A DNA stretch of 64,000 nt from Sedimenticola thiotaurini (GCF_001007875.1 NZ_CP011412.1:496001-560000); one strand, 5' to 3'. Counted from the stretch's first letter, positions 8,817 through 17,647 are shown. Program-made: numbers and translations. The notes: generated by a model from the letters alone, not told the origin.

Positions 8817-9080
8817 GGGAAGTGGTCAGTGAAGTGGCTGCCCTTGCTGTTTCCCGCGGACTATCTTCCCGGAGCTCCCTGAGCAGGATCGGTATTCTCT
8901 GACGCCCGGTATCACTTTTCTACCGATCCGATGAACCACTCAGTCATTCCAATGAATTGGCTTTCGCTTTATCTGGCTTGTACTTGCACTATGCTTCCAG
9001 GGAAGGGTGGTGTTATCAGAAAGCGAAGGTATCGCTCCCTCCGGGGAGATGAGAACGGGGGTAGTTTCCTGTTCTGCAAT

Positions 9081-9108
9081 AAAAATGGCGCCATTGACGC
9101 CATTTTTT
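9081..9108 (+). terminator. Intrinsic terminator
   Basis: AAAAATGGCG (9081-9090) pairs perfectly with CGCCATTTTT (9098-9107) across a 7-nt loop, and the 3' arm ends in a T run. The A and T flanks make it usable from both strands. It lies 265 nt beyond the nucleoside-recognition gene. Confidence 0.8.
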
Positions 9109-9165
9109 ATTAAACTCGCTCCCCATACTGCCGATAGGCTTTTAGCGATAACAATAAAGGGGGAT

Positions 9166-9185
9166 AGTCGAATATTTATTCGACT
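9166..9185. promoter_or_regulatory. 20-bp inverted repeat, possible operator
   Basis: AGTCGAATA (9166-9174) and TATTCGACT (9177-9185) are exact inverted arms around TT. No T run follows, so an operator for the response-regulator gene starting at 9383 is more likely than a terminator. No binding protein can be named. Confidence 0.4.
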
Positions 9186-9382
9186 CTCCTGCCGGGAATG
9201 GGATGGCCCGATGCTGGATAATCGCCTGGAGTGGATTGATGGCCAGACCGTTACCTCAGCAGGAATCGGTCGGGCGCTATACTTGACTGCGTTAGTCTCC
9301 CCATCCGAACGCTGACTGCGTGTGCAGCCACGCCAAGAACGCGTGCGCTGATTCGCGCCGCGAGTAGATTGAGAAGAGTGGA

Positions 9383-11023
9383 ATGGGATCGAAAATAGAG
9401 CAGTTAAGTTTCCTGGTGGTGGATGACTACGCCGATATGCGTGGAGTGCTGCGCAACATGTTGCAGTCGTATGGTGTCTCGGATATCGATTCGGTCGCCA
9501 ACGGGCGGGAGGCTATCTCGCGGATCGAAGCGAAGCGTTATGACGTCATTCTGTGTGATTACAACCTGGGGGATGGCCGGGATGGTCAGCAGGTACTGGA
9601 AGAGATTCGCGCCCGAAGGCTGATCGGGGTCGGCTCTATTTTTGTCATGATCACGGCCGAGAATACCCGTTTGATGGTAATGGGTGCTGTGGAGTATGAA
9701 CCCGATTCATATCTGACCAAGCCCTTCACCAAGGATCTGCTCGCTCAACGGTTGGAGCGGCTGCTGAACAAGAAGGCGGATCTGCGGGAGATCGAACAGG
9801 CGATCGACCGGCGGGATTTTGATCTGGCCAATGAGCTGCTGGATAAACGGATCGCGGAGAAGCCCCGGAACATTAACGAGTTGATCAAGATTAAAGCGGA
9901 TCTGGCGCTCAAGGATGGCGATTTTGATCAGGCGGAAACGATCTATTCCGACATGTTATCCCAACGGGAAATTGTCTGGGCCCGGGTGGGGCTTGGGAAA
10001 TCCTATTTCCTGAGTGGTAAATACGAAGATGCCAGGCAGGTATTTCAGGGCCTGGTTGATGGTAATGAGCGTTTAATGACCGCCTATGACTGGTTGTCAA
10101 AGACCTACCAGGCGCTGGATGATCCGATCGCGGCCCAGAAAGTGTTGGAGACGGCCACCGCCCACTCCGCCAAGGCCATCATGCGTCAGCGCGCCCTGGG
10201 TGAACTGGCGTTGCGCAACCATGACGAGAAAGTGGCGGCGCGCGCGTTCAGTCAGGCTATTCAACTTGGCAAACACTCCATCTATAAGCATCCCTCCCTG
10301 TATGCCAATCTGGCCCGTTGTAAAGCGAGTATCAATAGCGGTGACGCTGCCCTGATGGTACTCCGGGATATGAAAAAGGCCTACAAAGGCGATGCGGAAG
10401 CCAATCTGTACGCCTCCATGACCGAGGCGACAATCCAGGAGGATATGCATAACGGGGTGCGGGCACGGCAATGTATGATCGAGGCCCACGAGCTGTACAA
10501 GAAGCTCGGTACCCGGGCGGCGCCGGAACTGGCGCTGGATATGGCGCGCGCCTGTGACCGGATGGGGGAGAAGCAACGCGCCGGGGAACTGCTGCACCAG
10601 GCGGTGCGCAATAACCACTCCGATGAGCTGTTCCTGAAGGCGGTTGGGGAGACCATGGATGACCTGGGGCTGGCGGATGATCCCCGGGCGATGATCGCCG
10701 ATATCAAGCGTGAGATTGTCAAGCTCAACAATCGTGGCGTGGAGCTGGCCAAACTGGGCAAGCTGGATGAAGCGATGCTGTTGTTTGAAGAGGCAGCTGC
10801 CGGTATGCCGGCCAATAAGGTGGTGAATCTCAATGCGGCGCGTATATTCATGTTGCACATGAAAGAGGCGGGAATTGAAGCGGAGCAGATGACCAAGGTA
10901 CGTGAGTACCTCGGGCGGGTGCAGCAGATGGACCCGGAAGACCGTACACTGTATAAGATGCAGCGGATGTTGAAAGAGCTGTTAAAACATGCCGCGGAAA
11001 GTGAAAAAGGGGTTGATAGATGA
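9383..11023 (+). CDS. Response regulator with C-terminal TPR repeats
   Basis: A 546-residue soluble protein. Residues 8-130 are a CheY-like receiver: VVDDYAD (acidic pair 14-15), phospho-acceptor Asp59 in ILCDYNLGDG, a Thr/Ser switch in MITAEN and Lys in YLTKPF. The remaining 400 residues are helical pairs of TPR type (for example FDQAETIYSDML, SYFLSGKYEDARQVFQGLV, GVELAKLGKLDEAMLLFEEA). It has no DNA-binding or enzymatic domain, so output is probably protein-protein. It overlaps the kinase gene at 11020 by four bases (ATGA), so the two are translationally coupled. No membrane segment is seen. Confidence 0.9.
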   Translation: MGSKIEQLSFLVVDDYADMRGVLRNMLQSYGVSDIDSVANGREAISRIEAKRYDVILCDYNLGDGRDGQQVLEEIRARRLIGVGSIFVMITAENTRLMVMGAVEYEPDSYLTKPFTKDLLAQRLERLLNKKADLREIEQAIDRRDFDLANELLDKRIAEKPRNINELIKIKADLALKDGDFDQAETIYSDMLSQREIVWARVGLGKSYFLSGKYEDARQVFQGLVDGNERLMTAYDWLSKTYQALDDPIAAQKVLETATAHSAKAIMRQRALGELALRNHDEKVAARAFSQAIQLGKHSIYKHPSLYANLARCKASINSGDAALMVLRDMKKAYKGDAEANLYASMTEATIQEDMHNGVRARQCMIEAHELYKKLGTRAAPELALDMARACDRMGEKQRAGELLHQAVRNNHSDELFLKAVGETMDDLGLADDPRAMIADIKREIVKLNNRGVELAKLGKLDEAMLLFEEAAAGMPANKVVNLNAARIFMLHMKEAGIEAEQMTKVREYLGRVQQMDPEDRTLYKMQRMLKELLKHAAESEKGVDR

Positions 11024-11688
11024 GATTTTATGATGTGCTGGCATCGTTGATCCATGACATGAAGAACTCCCTCAGTCTGGTGATTCATACCCTGGACGGG
11101 ATAACCCTGGACACGGCAACGGACAGCACTAATCAGGCCCGTATCACGTTGCTGCAGAACGAAGCCAAACGGCTGAATAACAACCTGATCGAGCTGCTGA
11201 CCCTGTATAACATTGAGAATGAGCGCATCTCTCCGTCGATTGAAGAGGTGGATGTGGCCGGGTTTATTGCAGAGATCATGGCGGAAAACCGCTCCTCCGT
11301 GGAGGCCAATCACATTGAACTTACCAGCGACTGTGATCCGGAGCTGTTTGGCTATTTTGATGAAAACCTGATTCGTAATGTGCTGAATAACCTGGTTGGA
11401 AACGGCATCCGCTATACCCATGACCAGCTGCTCATATCCGCGGTTGAAGAGGCTGGCTACCTGGTATTCCGGGTTGAAGATAATGGGCCCGGTTATCCGG
11501 AACCGATGTTGTCATCCCAAGCGTTAAAAAATGAGCAGAGCGATCTGGCGGATGGCCGGACCAAGCTGGGGCTCTATTTTGCCGCCATGATTGCCGAGAT
11601 GCACCGCAATGGAGAACAGCAGGGTTTCATCCGGCTGGAGAACAACCACCGGCTTAGTGGTGGTTGTTTTTCCATCTGGTTGCCTTGA
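11020..11688 (+). CDS. Soluble histidine kinase (DHp and HATPase only)
   Basis: A 222-residue kinase core with no sensor or transmembrane part. The H-box is SLIHDMKNSLSL with His12; ATP-binding boxes follow as NVLNNLVGNGIRYT (N), EDNGPGYPEP (G1) and KLGLYFAAM (G2), ending in SGGCFSIWLP. It should phosphorylate Asp59 of the response regulator encoded immediately upstream. Because it lacks an input domain, signal input may come through the TPR partner or another protein. A terminator-like hairpin lies inside its last 50 bases (11641-11672). Confidence 0.88.
   Translation: MRFYDVLASLIHDMKNSLSLVIHTLDGITLDTATDSTNQARITLLQNEAKRLNNNLIELLTLYNIENERISPSIEEVDVAGFIAEIMAENRSSVEANHIELTSDCDPELFGYFDENLIRNVLNNLVGNGIRYTHDQLLISAVEEAGYLVFRVEDNGPGYPEPMLSSQALKNEQSDLADGRTKLGLYFAAMIAEMHRNGEQQGFIRLENNHRLSGGCFSIWLP
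11641..11672 (+). terminator. Terminator-like hairpin inside the 3' end of the kinase gene
   Basis: AACAACCACC (11641-11650) pairs perfectly with GGTGGTTGTT (11659-11668) across an 8-nt loop and runs into TTTTT ending at 11671. The structure encodes the LENNHRLSGGCFS segment and ends 17 nt before the stop at 11688. Termination here would yield mRNA without a stop codon. Confidence 0.55.
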
Positions 11689-11859
11689 ATTTCGCTCGAC
11701 ATCTGATGTAATAGCGGCCACTGATTTCCACCGTCTGGTTCGGGGCGGCGCAGTCCGGTGGTGTTGCCGGACCTGATCGCAACTGACTTTAATCCCGTAC
11801 TGATTTGATCAATCCGGCTCCTGTGAGCCGGATGGCCCTACTGTTTTGAGACAATAGTT

Positions 11860-12180
11860 ATGTCATGGTTGATACTGGTTATAGCGGGGCTGTTTGAGGT
11901 CGGCTGGGCAGTGGGATTGAAGTATACGGACGGCTTCAGCCGTTTCTGGCCCAGTCTCTGGACACTGCTCTCCATGATTGTCAGTATCTGGCTGCTGAGT
12001 GTAGCCATGAAGGTTCTGCCGGTGGGAACCGCCTACCCAATCTGGGTTGGTGTGGGTGCAATTGGCACGGTGGTACTTGGTATTGTATTGATGGGTGAAG
12101 CGGTGAATGCCCTACGGCTGGTCAGCATTTTGCTGATCATTGTTGGTATTGTCGGACTGAAAATATCCAGTGTTTCCTGA
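11860..12180 (+). CDS. gdx: Guanidinium exporter Gdx (SugE), small multidrug resistance family
   Basis: A 106-residue four-helix SMR protein that aligns along its whole length with E. coli SugE/Gdx, which exports guanidinium in exchange for protons across the inner membrane as a dual-topology dimer. The conserved Glu13 in GLFEVGWAVGLKYT and the Gdx-type KVLPVGTAYPIWVGVGA segment support Gdx over EmrE. Two hairpins precede it (11753-11772 and 11812-11833), but neither has the loop motif of a guanidine riboswitch. The start ATG at 11860 is unambiguous. Confidence 0.93.
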   Translation: MSWLILVIAGLFEVGWAVGLKYTDGFSRFWPSLWTLLSMIVSIWLLSVAMKVLPVGTAYPIWVGVGAIGTVVLGIVLMGEAVNALRLVSILLIIVGIVGLKISSVS

Positions 12181-12287
12181 ACTGTCATCCCGGGCGATCC
12201 GACGAACAGGCCGTGTGTGCTCTGCTCTCCGCACGTAACTGAATCCTGATAGCTTCCGACCACTCTGCGACCCATAAAGGATTGCCC

Positions 12288-13061
12288 ATGTTATTCGAAG
12301 TGCTGTTTCTTTTTCTGGCAGGATTCTTTGGTGGTGTGCTCAACTCCATCGCCGGGGGTGGCAGTTTCATCACTTTTCCGGCCCTGCTGTTTGTCGGGGT
12401 GCCACCCATCAGTGCCAATGCCACCAATACCTTCTCATCCTGTTCCGGCTATATCAGTGGTGCCTATGCGTTTCGCAGGGAGCTGATGGCGCACCGGACT
12501 GAGTTGCCGCGGTTTGTGTTGGTCAGCCTGGTGGGGGGTGTGGGGGGCGCCTGGTTACTGTTGCAGACCCCCGAAACACTGTTTCAGGAGGCGATTCCCT
12601 GGCTGTTACTGTTTGCGACCCTGCTGTTCATTCTGGGGGGGCGTATCAACCTGGTCCTGAGAGGGTTGGCCTCCATGCATCGTCACGCATCCAGCGTCGG
12701 TCAGTTGCTGCTGTTGATTTTCCTGCTCGGCGTCTGTGTTTACGGCGGCTTTTTTAACGCCGGACTTGGCATTATTACACTCAGTTATCTGGCATTGGCG
12801 GGGTATGCCGATATCAACGCCATGAACGGTATCAAGCTACTGGTTTCCACAGTGGTGTCACTGATCGCCATAGCGCTGTTTGTTTTCGATGGCGTGATCG
12901 CCTGGTACGAGGGGACGCTGGTGCTGTTGGGTACCCTGACCGGTGGTTATGTGGCAGCCCACGCGGCCCGTCGATTGCCGCAGACCCGGGTCCGGCAGTT
13001 TGTTATCGTCGTCAGCGTAGCCGTCACCGGCTACTTCTTCTACCATACCTACGGGATGTGA
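12288..13061 (+). CDS. TSUP family (TauE/SafE-like) membrane exporter
   Basis: A 257-residue membrane protein with about eight helices. The N-terminal signature GGVLNSIAGGGSFITFPALL is typical of the TauE/SafE sulfite/sulfoacetate exporter family, and the repeat half carries GGFFNAGLGIITLSYLALAG. The ATG at 12288 is preferred over an upstream TTG at 12282 because AAAGGA ends 7 nt before it. Family members move organic or inorganic sulfur anions, sometimes other anions; the substrate cannot be assigned. Confidence 0.87.
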   Translation: MLFEVLFLFLAGFFGGVLNSIAGGGSFITFPALLFVGVPPISANATNTFSSCSGYISGAYAFRRELMAHRTELPRFVLVSLVGGVGGAWLLLQTPETLFQEAIPWLLLFATLLFILGGRINLVLRGLASMHRHASSVGQLLLLIFLLGVCVYGGFFNAGLGIITLSYLALAGYADINAMNGIKLLVSTVVSLIAIALFVFDGVIAWYEGTLVLLGTLTGGYVAAHAARRLPQTRVRQFVIVVSVAVTGYFFYHTYGM

Positions 13062-13079
13062 AGCAGAAGGGGCTACCTG

Positions 13080-13319
13080 TTAATCCCCCTGTTTGCTATA
13101 GGCACTCATCACTCCCGCAATCAGTTTCTGAAAACTCTCCATGGAGTTGCTGGACTGGGCCAGAAACGGCTTCATCAGGCTGAGGGGATCGTAGCCTTCA
13201 GCGCCTGCATCCATCTGCTCACGGATCTTGTCGATCATCTCTTCCTGCAGTGGTTGGACATCAGGCCAGCCCATCAATGTGCGCATCTCTTCCGGTGTTA
13301 TATCAATAGAGATTTTCAT
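13080..13319 (-). CDS. Small conserved protein, DUF6489-like
   Basis: A 79-residue soluble protein starting KISIDITPEEMRTLMGWPDV, a pattern I associate with the DUF6489 family (ITPEEARxFxGLPDV). The rest is helical (MIDKIREQMD, SMESFQKLIAGVMSAYSKQ). GGAGAG sits 5 nt before the ATG at 13319, whereas the longer upstream reading has no such site. It converges with the TSUP gene. Function is unknown; family assignment from memory is moderate. Confidence 0.7.
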   Translation of the reverse strand: MKISIDITPEEMRTLMGWPDVQPLQEEMIDKIREQMDAGAEGYDPLSLMKPFLAQSSNSMESFQKLIAGVMSAYSKQGD

Positions 13320-13409
13320 GCTCTCTCCTGGTCTGATTTGGACGATGATTGTGTGGTCAGCCCCTGCTATGCTTGTCACTACGTTATCAGTGTTTAAGGT
13401 ATTTGGACA

Positions 13410-14438
13410 ATGCTGGATTCTTATTTGTTGCGGGCTTGGTTAGTACTTCTGATGCTGTTGGTTGGCGCAACCGCTGCCGCTGAGTCAGAAGGACGTTTTC
13501 TCGGTGCCAGGGAGACGGTTTACCCGGACTGGTTCAAGAACAGCTTCCTGGATATCCGGGAGGATGTGGCGGAAGCGCAGGAATCGGGGCGACGGGTGAT
13601 GCTGTTTTTTCATCAGGACGGTTGCCCCTACTGCAATCTGCTGGTGGAGCGCAACCTCTCCCAACGGGAAATCGAGCAGCAGGTGCGCCGCCAGCTGGAT
13701 GTGATCGGCATTAACATGTGGGGTGACCGGACGGTGGTGGATCTGAATGGCCAGGAGCAGACCGAGAAAAGCTTTTCCGCTGCCCTGAGGGTACAGTTCA
13801 CCCCGACTCTGCTGTTTCTGGATGAGGCGGGGCAGGTGATCCTGCGGCTTAACGGTTATATCCCGCCGGCGCGTTTCAAGCTGGCGCTCGACTATGTGGC
13901 CGGTCGGCTGGAGCAGCAGATGAGTTATCGTGACTATCTGGCGACCCACCAGGCGGGAACTGCCGAGGGTCCTGGACTGCGGGTACAGCCCTTTTTCATG
14001 GCGCCTCCCCATGATCTATCCCTGGTACAGGAACCGCTGGCGGTGTTCTTCGAACAGAGTGACTGCCCGGCCTGCAATCGCCTCCATGACGAGCTGTTGA
14101 GCGATCCGGAAATTCGCCAGCTGGTGGGTCGTACCCATGCTGTCCAACTGGATATGTGGGCCGATACACCGATCATTACTCCGGCGGGTGAACGCACAAC
14201 AGCGCGGCAGTGGGCGCAAAAACTGGCGATCAACTACGCCCCTTCGGTGGTGCTGTTTGACCCGCAGTCAGGGGAGGTGATCCGTTCCGAAGCGTTTTTC
14301 AAACGCTTTCACACCGCTTCGATCTTTGACTATCTCCTTTCGGGTGCTTATAAAACGGAACCCAGTTTCCAACGTTATCTCTCGGCCAGGGTCGAACATA
14401 TCCGGGAGCAGGGCCGGGATGTGGATATCTGGCAGTAA
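13410..14438 (+). CDS. Secreted protein with two thioredoxin-fold domains
   Basis: A 342-residue protein with an N-terminal signal peptide (hydrophobic stretch residues 8-23, ending ATAAAES), so periplasmic. Two thioredoxin-like domains follow: the first has DGCPYCNLL at about 70-78, the second SDCPACNRL at about 217-225. Each is followed by VQFTPTLLFLD or INYAPSVVLFD, which carries the cis-proline region. The pattern resembles SoxW/DsbD-gamma-like thiol reductases, but tandem duplication in one chain is less common. AAGG upstream of ATG at 13410 supports the start. Electron donor and target are unknown. Confidence 0.85.
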   Translation: MLDSYLLRAWLVLLMLLVGATAAAESEGRFLGARETVYPDWFKNSFLDIREDVAEAQESGRRVMLFFHQDGCPYCNLLVERNLSQREIEQQVRRQLDVIGINMWGDRTVVDLNGQEQTEKSFSAALRVQFTPTLLFLDEAGQVILRLNGYIPPARFKLALDYVAGRLEQQMSYRDYLATHQAGTAEGPGLRVQPFFMAPPHDLSLVQEPLAVFFEQSDCPACNRLHDELLSDPEIRQLVGRTHAVQLDMWADTPIITPAGERTTARQWAQKLAINYAPSVVLFDPQSGEVIRSEAFFKRFHTASIFDYLLSGAYKTEPSFQRYLSARVEHIREQGRDVDIWQ

Positions 14439-14500
14439 GGGTGCCTGATTGCTTAGCAGGGACCACTCCGGATCGATCGAGTCGTTTTACAGGGTTATGT

Positions 14501-15292
14501 GTGTCTGAACAATTGTCAGTTGTCGGCGTGGCCGCCGCCTCAGCAGAGCAGCAACCAGCGGCGGCGCAGTTGGCAGCTGCGCTCTCGCTCCCCTGTGTCC
14601 GGTTTGATCCTGACAAGTCGGGTTTGGTGCTGCTGCAACAGGTCGATCGCCTGGAACTTCGTCAGACCGGTCCGGGCGCACCGGGACCGGTGTGGGTCGA
14701 TTTTGTGGGAGGAAAGGCAGCCCATCGGCGAAAATTCGGTGGTGGCCGTGGTCAGCCGCTGGCCCGGGCCGCCGGCCTGAAAAAGGGTGCCACTCCCCGA
14801 ATTCTGGACATGACGGCGGGGCTCGGACGGGATGGCTTTGTCCTCGCTACGCTGGGTTGCGAAGTGGTCATGATGGAACGCTCCCCGGTGATCCACGCTC
14901 TGCTTAGTGATGGACTGCAACGCGCCCGACAGGACAGCGAGGTCGGAGCGATAGCGGAACGTATCCGGCTGCTCTGTCAGGATGGTCGTGACTATCTGGT
15001 GTCGGCAGGGGAGGAGAGGCCCGACGTGGTCTATCTTGATCCCATGTATCCACATCGGGATAAGTCCGCCAGGGTGAAGAAGGAGATGCGTCTTCTGCAA
15101 CTGCTGCTGGGGGAGGATCGGGACAGCGGTGAACTGCTGGCGAGTGCGCTCGGCACCGCCCTCAGCCGGGTGGTGGTGAAACGACCGGTCAAGGCGCCAC
15201 CGTTGCATGGGCCGGCGCCGTCGCTCTCCATAGGTAGCCCCAATACCCGCTATGACATCTACCTGACCGGGGCAAACCATGCAGCAACTTGA
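14501..15292 (+). CDS. rsmJ: 16S rRNA (guanine1516-N2)-methyltransferase RsmJ
   Basis: A 263-residue SAM-dependent methyltransferase matching RsmJ: LDMTAGLGRDGFVLATLGC (SAM motif I), VYLDPMYPHRDKSARVKKEM and RVVVKRPVKAPPL are characteristic. RsmJ makes m2G1516 in 16S rRNA. The frame is open from 14441, but that GTG has no spaced ribosome site and the GTG at 14501 gives the E. coli length. The 3' end overlaps rlmG by 14 bases, so the two rRNA methyltransferases are probably co-transcribed. Confidence 0.92.
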   Translation: MSEQLSVVGVAAASAEQQPAAAQLAAALSLPCVRFDPDKSGLVLLQQVDRLELRQTGPGAPGPVWVDFVGGKAAHRRKFGGGRGQPLARAAGLKKGATPRILDMTAGLGRDGFVLATLGCEVVMMERSPVIHALLSDGLQRARQDSEVGAIAERIRLLCQDGRDYLVSAGEERPDVVYLDPMYPHRDKSARVKKEMRLLQLLLGEDRDSGELLASALGTALSRVVVKRPVKAPPLHGPAPSLSIGSPNTRYDIYLTGANHAAT

Positions 15293-16400
15293 GGTGCCCA
15301 CCGGCAGGTTTATTTTACGTCGCTATCCGTTACGCAAGCGGGAGACGTTGCGCGCCTGGGATGCGGCGGATGAGTATCTGCTGGACCATCTGGGGCAGGA
15401 GGTCAACGGGCGGGTACTGATTGTCAATGACACCTTTGGTGCTCTCAGCGTTGCGCTCTCCCAATGGGCACCAACCCATCAGAGTGACTCCTTCCTGGCC
15501 ACCTGGTCGGCCCGGGAGAATCTGGCCGCCAACGGATACGACCCTGAGCGAATCGATTTCATCACCGCCCTGGATAAACCTCAAGGTCTGTATGACCTGG
15601 TGCTGGTTCGTGTTACCAAGACCCAGGGGCTGCTGGAGCATGAGTTGATCCAGCTCCGTTCCCATCTTGCGCCCGATGCCCGGCTCATCGGCTGCGGAAT
15701 GGCCCGGCAGATCCACACCTCAACCCTGCAACTGTTTGAGCGTATTATCGGGCCAACCACCACCTCACTGGCCCGCAAGAAGGCGCGACTTATATTTGCC
15801 AGCCCGGAGCCGACCCTGGAGGAGAGCGACTCGCCCTATCCGGTACGCTATCTCCTGGAGGGGAGCGGCTTTCAGTTGGTCAATCATGCCAATGTCTTTT
15901 CCCGGGATAAGCTGGATATCGGTACCCGTCTGCTGTTGGAACATATCCCGGCTGATAACGGCTACCGGGATATTATTGACCTGGGATGTGGCAATGGGGT
16001 GGTGGGCCTGATCGCGGCGCAGCACAATCCCGCCGCCACAATCCATTTTGTCGATGAGTCTGCCATGGCGGTGGCCAGTGCCCAGGCCACCTATGCCGGG
16101 GCGGGCCTGCCGAACCCCGCACGATTCGTGCAGGGGGATGCTTTGAGTCAATTCCCTCCGGCCAGCGCCGATCTGATTCTCTGCAATCCGCCGTTTCATC
16201 AGGGCAACGTGGTGGGGGACGAAATCGCCTGGCGCATGTTCAACCAGGCGCGCCGGACGCTGCGCAAGGGTGGGGAGTTACGTATCATCGGTAATCGTCA
16301 TCTCAATTATCACGTCAAGCTGAAGCGGCTGTTCGGCAATGTGCAGCAGATGGCGGCGAATCGAAAATTCGTGGTGCTAAAAAGTTTCAAGAATGGTTGA
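15279..16400 (+). CDS. rlmG: 23S rRNA (guanine1835-N2)-methyltransferase RlmG
   Basis: A 373-residue protein aligned end to end with E. coli RlmG (378 residues): RAWDAADEYLLDHL near the start, RQIHTSTLQLFERIIGPTTT mid-protein, IDLGCGNGVVGL (SAM motif I), ILCNPPFHQGN (catalytic NPPF motif of N2-guanine methyltransferases) and RKFVVLKSFK at the end. The N-terminal half is the degenerate methyltransferase domain found in RlmG/RsmC. The ATG at 15279 lies inside the rsmJ 3' end. RsmC is the nearest alternative, but the long N-terminus and RHLNYH segment favour RlmG. Confidence 0.94.
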   Translation: MQQLEVPTGRFILRRYPLRKRETLRAWDAADEYLLDHLGQEVNGRVLIVNDTFGALSVALSQWAPTHQSDSFLATWSARENLAANGYDPERIDFITALDKPQGLYDLVLVRVTKTQGLLEHELIQLRSHLAPDARLIGCGMARQIHTSTLQLFERIIGPTTTSLARKKARLIFASPEPTLEESDSPYPVRYLLEGSGFQLVNHANVFSRDKLDIGTRLLLEHIPADNGYRDIIDLGCGNGVVGLIAAQHNPAATIHFVDESAMAVASAQATYAGAGLPNPARFVQGDALSQFPPASADLILCNPPFHQGNVVGDEIAWRMFNQARRTLRKGGELRIIGNRHLNYHVKLKRLFGNVQQMAANRKFVVLKSFKNG

Positions 16401-16469
16401 GGAGTATGCCTGCCCCGGAGGATCCACTATGGCAATCCGGGATGGCTAGCATAAAGCGATCTGCGAGCG

Positions 16470-16503
16470 AAAAAAAAACGGATACCGAAGTATCCGTTTT
16501 TAT
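16470..16503. terminator. Bidirectional terminator between rlmG and tRNA-Asp
   Basis: ACGGATAC (16478-16485) pairs with GTATCCGT (16490-16497) around a CGAA loop. An A run lies on the left and a T run on the right, so the hairpin terminates rlmG on the plus strand and tRNA-Asp on the minus strand. Confidence 0.9.
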
Positions 16504-16508
16504 AAAGA

Positions 16509-16585
16509 TGGCGGAGCGGACGGGACTCGAACCCGCGACCCCCGGCGTGACAGGCCGGTATTCTAACCAACTGAACTACCGCTCC
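16509..16585 (-). tRNA. tRNA-Asp (anticodon GTC)
   Basis: The 77-nt minus-strand sequence folds as a cloverleaf: acceptor GGAGCGG (16585-16579) pairs with CCGCTCC, the anticodon loop reads CTGTCAC with anticodon GTC, and the T arm holds GGTTCGAGTCC. Discriminator G and an encoded CCA finish it at 16509. It ends just before the bidirectional terminator, so it is a single-gene transcript. Confidence 0.97.
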
Positions 16586-16692
16586 GCAGCGGTTCAAATC
16601 AGTTGTCAATGGAGCCGACAACCAACGTTGGAGCGCGGTAGTTTAATGATTCCTGACCAAAGGTCAACCGCTTTTGTTTCTTCACTGCCCGG

Positions 16693-17535
16693 TTAACGCT
16701 GAAAAGCGTAGAGCTGACGTATTTCATCGGCCCAGATTGTGTCATCCACGGTCTCCAAAACCATGGGGATCTCCTCGAACCGGGGATCATTCATGATGTA
16801 TTCGAACACCGGCCAGCCCAGTTTCCCCTTGCCCAGACTCTCATGCCGGTCAACCCGGCTGCCGAGATCGGGCTTGCTGTCGTTGAGATGGACGCCGCGC
16901 AGGTAGCTGAAGCCTACAATCCGTTCAAACTCGGCGAAGGTCTGATCGCAGGCTTCTGCGCTGCGCAGGTCGTAACCGGCGGTGAAGGTGTGGCAGGTAT
17001 CCAGGCAGACGCCGACCCGGGATTTATCTTCCACCTGGTCGATGATGCTGGCCAGGTGCTCAAATCGGTAACCCAGGTTGGTACCCTGGCCGGCGGTATT
17101 CTCAATCACGGCTGTCACCCCACTGGTCTGTTCCAGAGTCCAGTTGATGGAGTCCGCCACCCGGGCAAGGCTCTCCTCTTCGGAGATCTTTTTTAGATGG
17201 CTGCCGGGATGGAAGTTGAGCAGGCTCAGCCCCAGCTGTTCGCAGCGGCGCATCTCGTCCAGGAAGGCGTCCCGGGATTTCTGCAACGCCTCCTGTTCCG
17301 GATGTCCAAGATTGATCAGATAACTGTCGTGGGGCAGCACGAACCGGGGTTCGATAGCCGCATGTTCCAGGTTTTCCCTGAAGCGGCTGATACTGGCGTC
17401 GGTCAATGGCTTGGCCTTCCATTGCCGCTGGTTCTTGGTGAACAGGGCGAAGGCCTTAGCCCCAATAGCCTGGGCATTGAGCGGGGCGTTCTCCACCCCA
17501 CCGCTGGCGCTGACATGGGCACCGATACGTTTCAT
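16693..17535 (-). CDS. nfo: Endonuclease IV
   Basis: A 280-residue AP endonuclease of the TIM-barrel, three-zinc type; E. coli Nfo has 285. Metal-site motifs are all present: GAHVSASGG at the start, [36 protein letters not shown] and [20 protein letters not shown]. It cuts DNA 5' of abasic sites in base-excision repair. ATG at 17535 has GGAGA 8 nt upstream; the longer frame to 17562 adds only non-homologous residues. Confidence 0.96.
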   Translation of the reverse strand: MKRIGAHVSASGGVENAPLNAQAIGAKAFALFTKNQRQWKAKPLTDASISRFRENLEHAAIEPRFVLPHDSYLINLGHPEQEALQKSRDAFLDEMRRCEQLGLSLLNFHPGSHLKKISEEESLARVADSINWTLEQTSGVTAVIENTAGQGTNLGYRFEHLASIIDQVEDKSRVGVCLDTCHTFTAGYDLRSAEACDQTFAEFERIVGFSYLRGVHLNDSKPDLGSRVDRHESLGKGKLGWPVFEYIMNDPRFEEIPMVLETVDDTIWADEIRQLYAFQR

Positions 17536-17647
17536 ACAGGTCTCCGTTGGAAAACCAGTCATGTTAGCGGAAACCTGTCCCGACTCACAGCCGCCTCAAC
17601 CCTCCTGTTTATCGGGGTTTTGGGTTCGGCGGTGTGGGATACCCCGG

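Larger units (their letters stand above)
8817..9382. other. 566-bp intergenic region with terminator and palindrome
   Basis: No convincing gene. From about 8990 to 9108 the strand reads through small hairpins (for example GCGA...TCGC near 9020-9035 and CTCC...GGGGAG near 9035-9047) into a strong intrinsic terminator, which could mark a small RNA of about 120 nt or just the end of the 7851 transcript. A 20-bp inverted repeat follows at 9166-9185, upstream of the response-regulator gene. Confidence 0.35.

Noticed and set aside
8931-9315. Short open frames of 60-102 codons in the 8.8-9.4 kb gap
   Set aside because: No ribosome sites, no plausible proteins, and they run across the terminator and palindrome.
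11689-11859. Two hairpins upstream of gdx as a guanidine-II riboswitch
   Set aside because: The loops read GGTGTT and CTGT; guanidine-II needs two hairpins with ACGR loops. No ykkC-type core is seen either.
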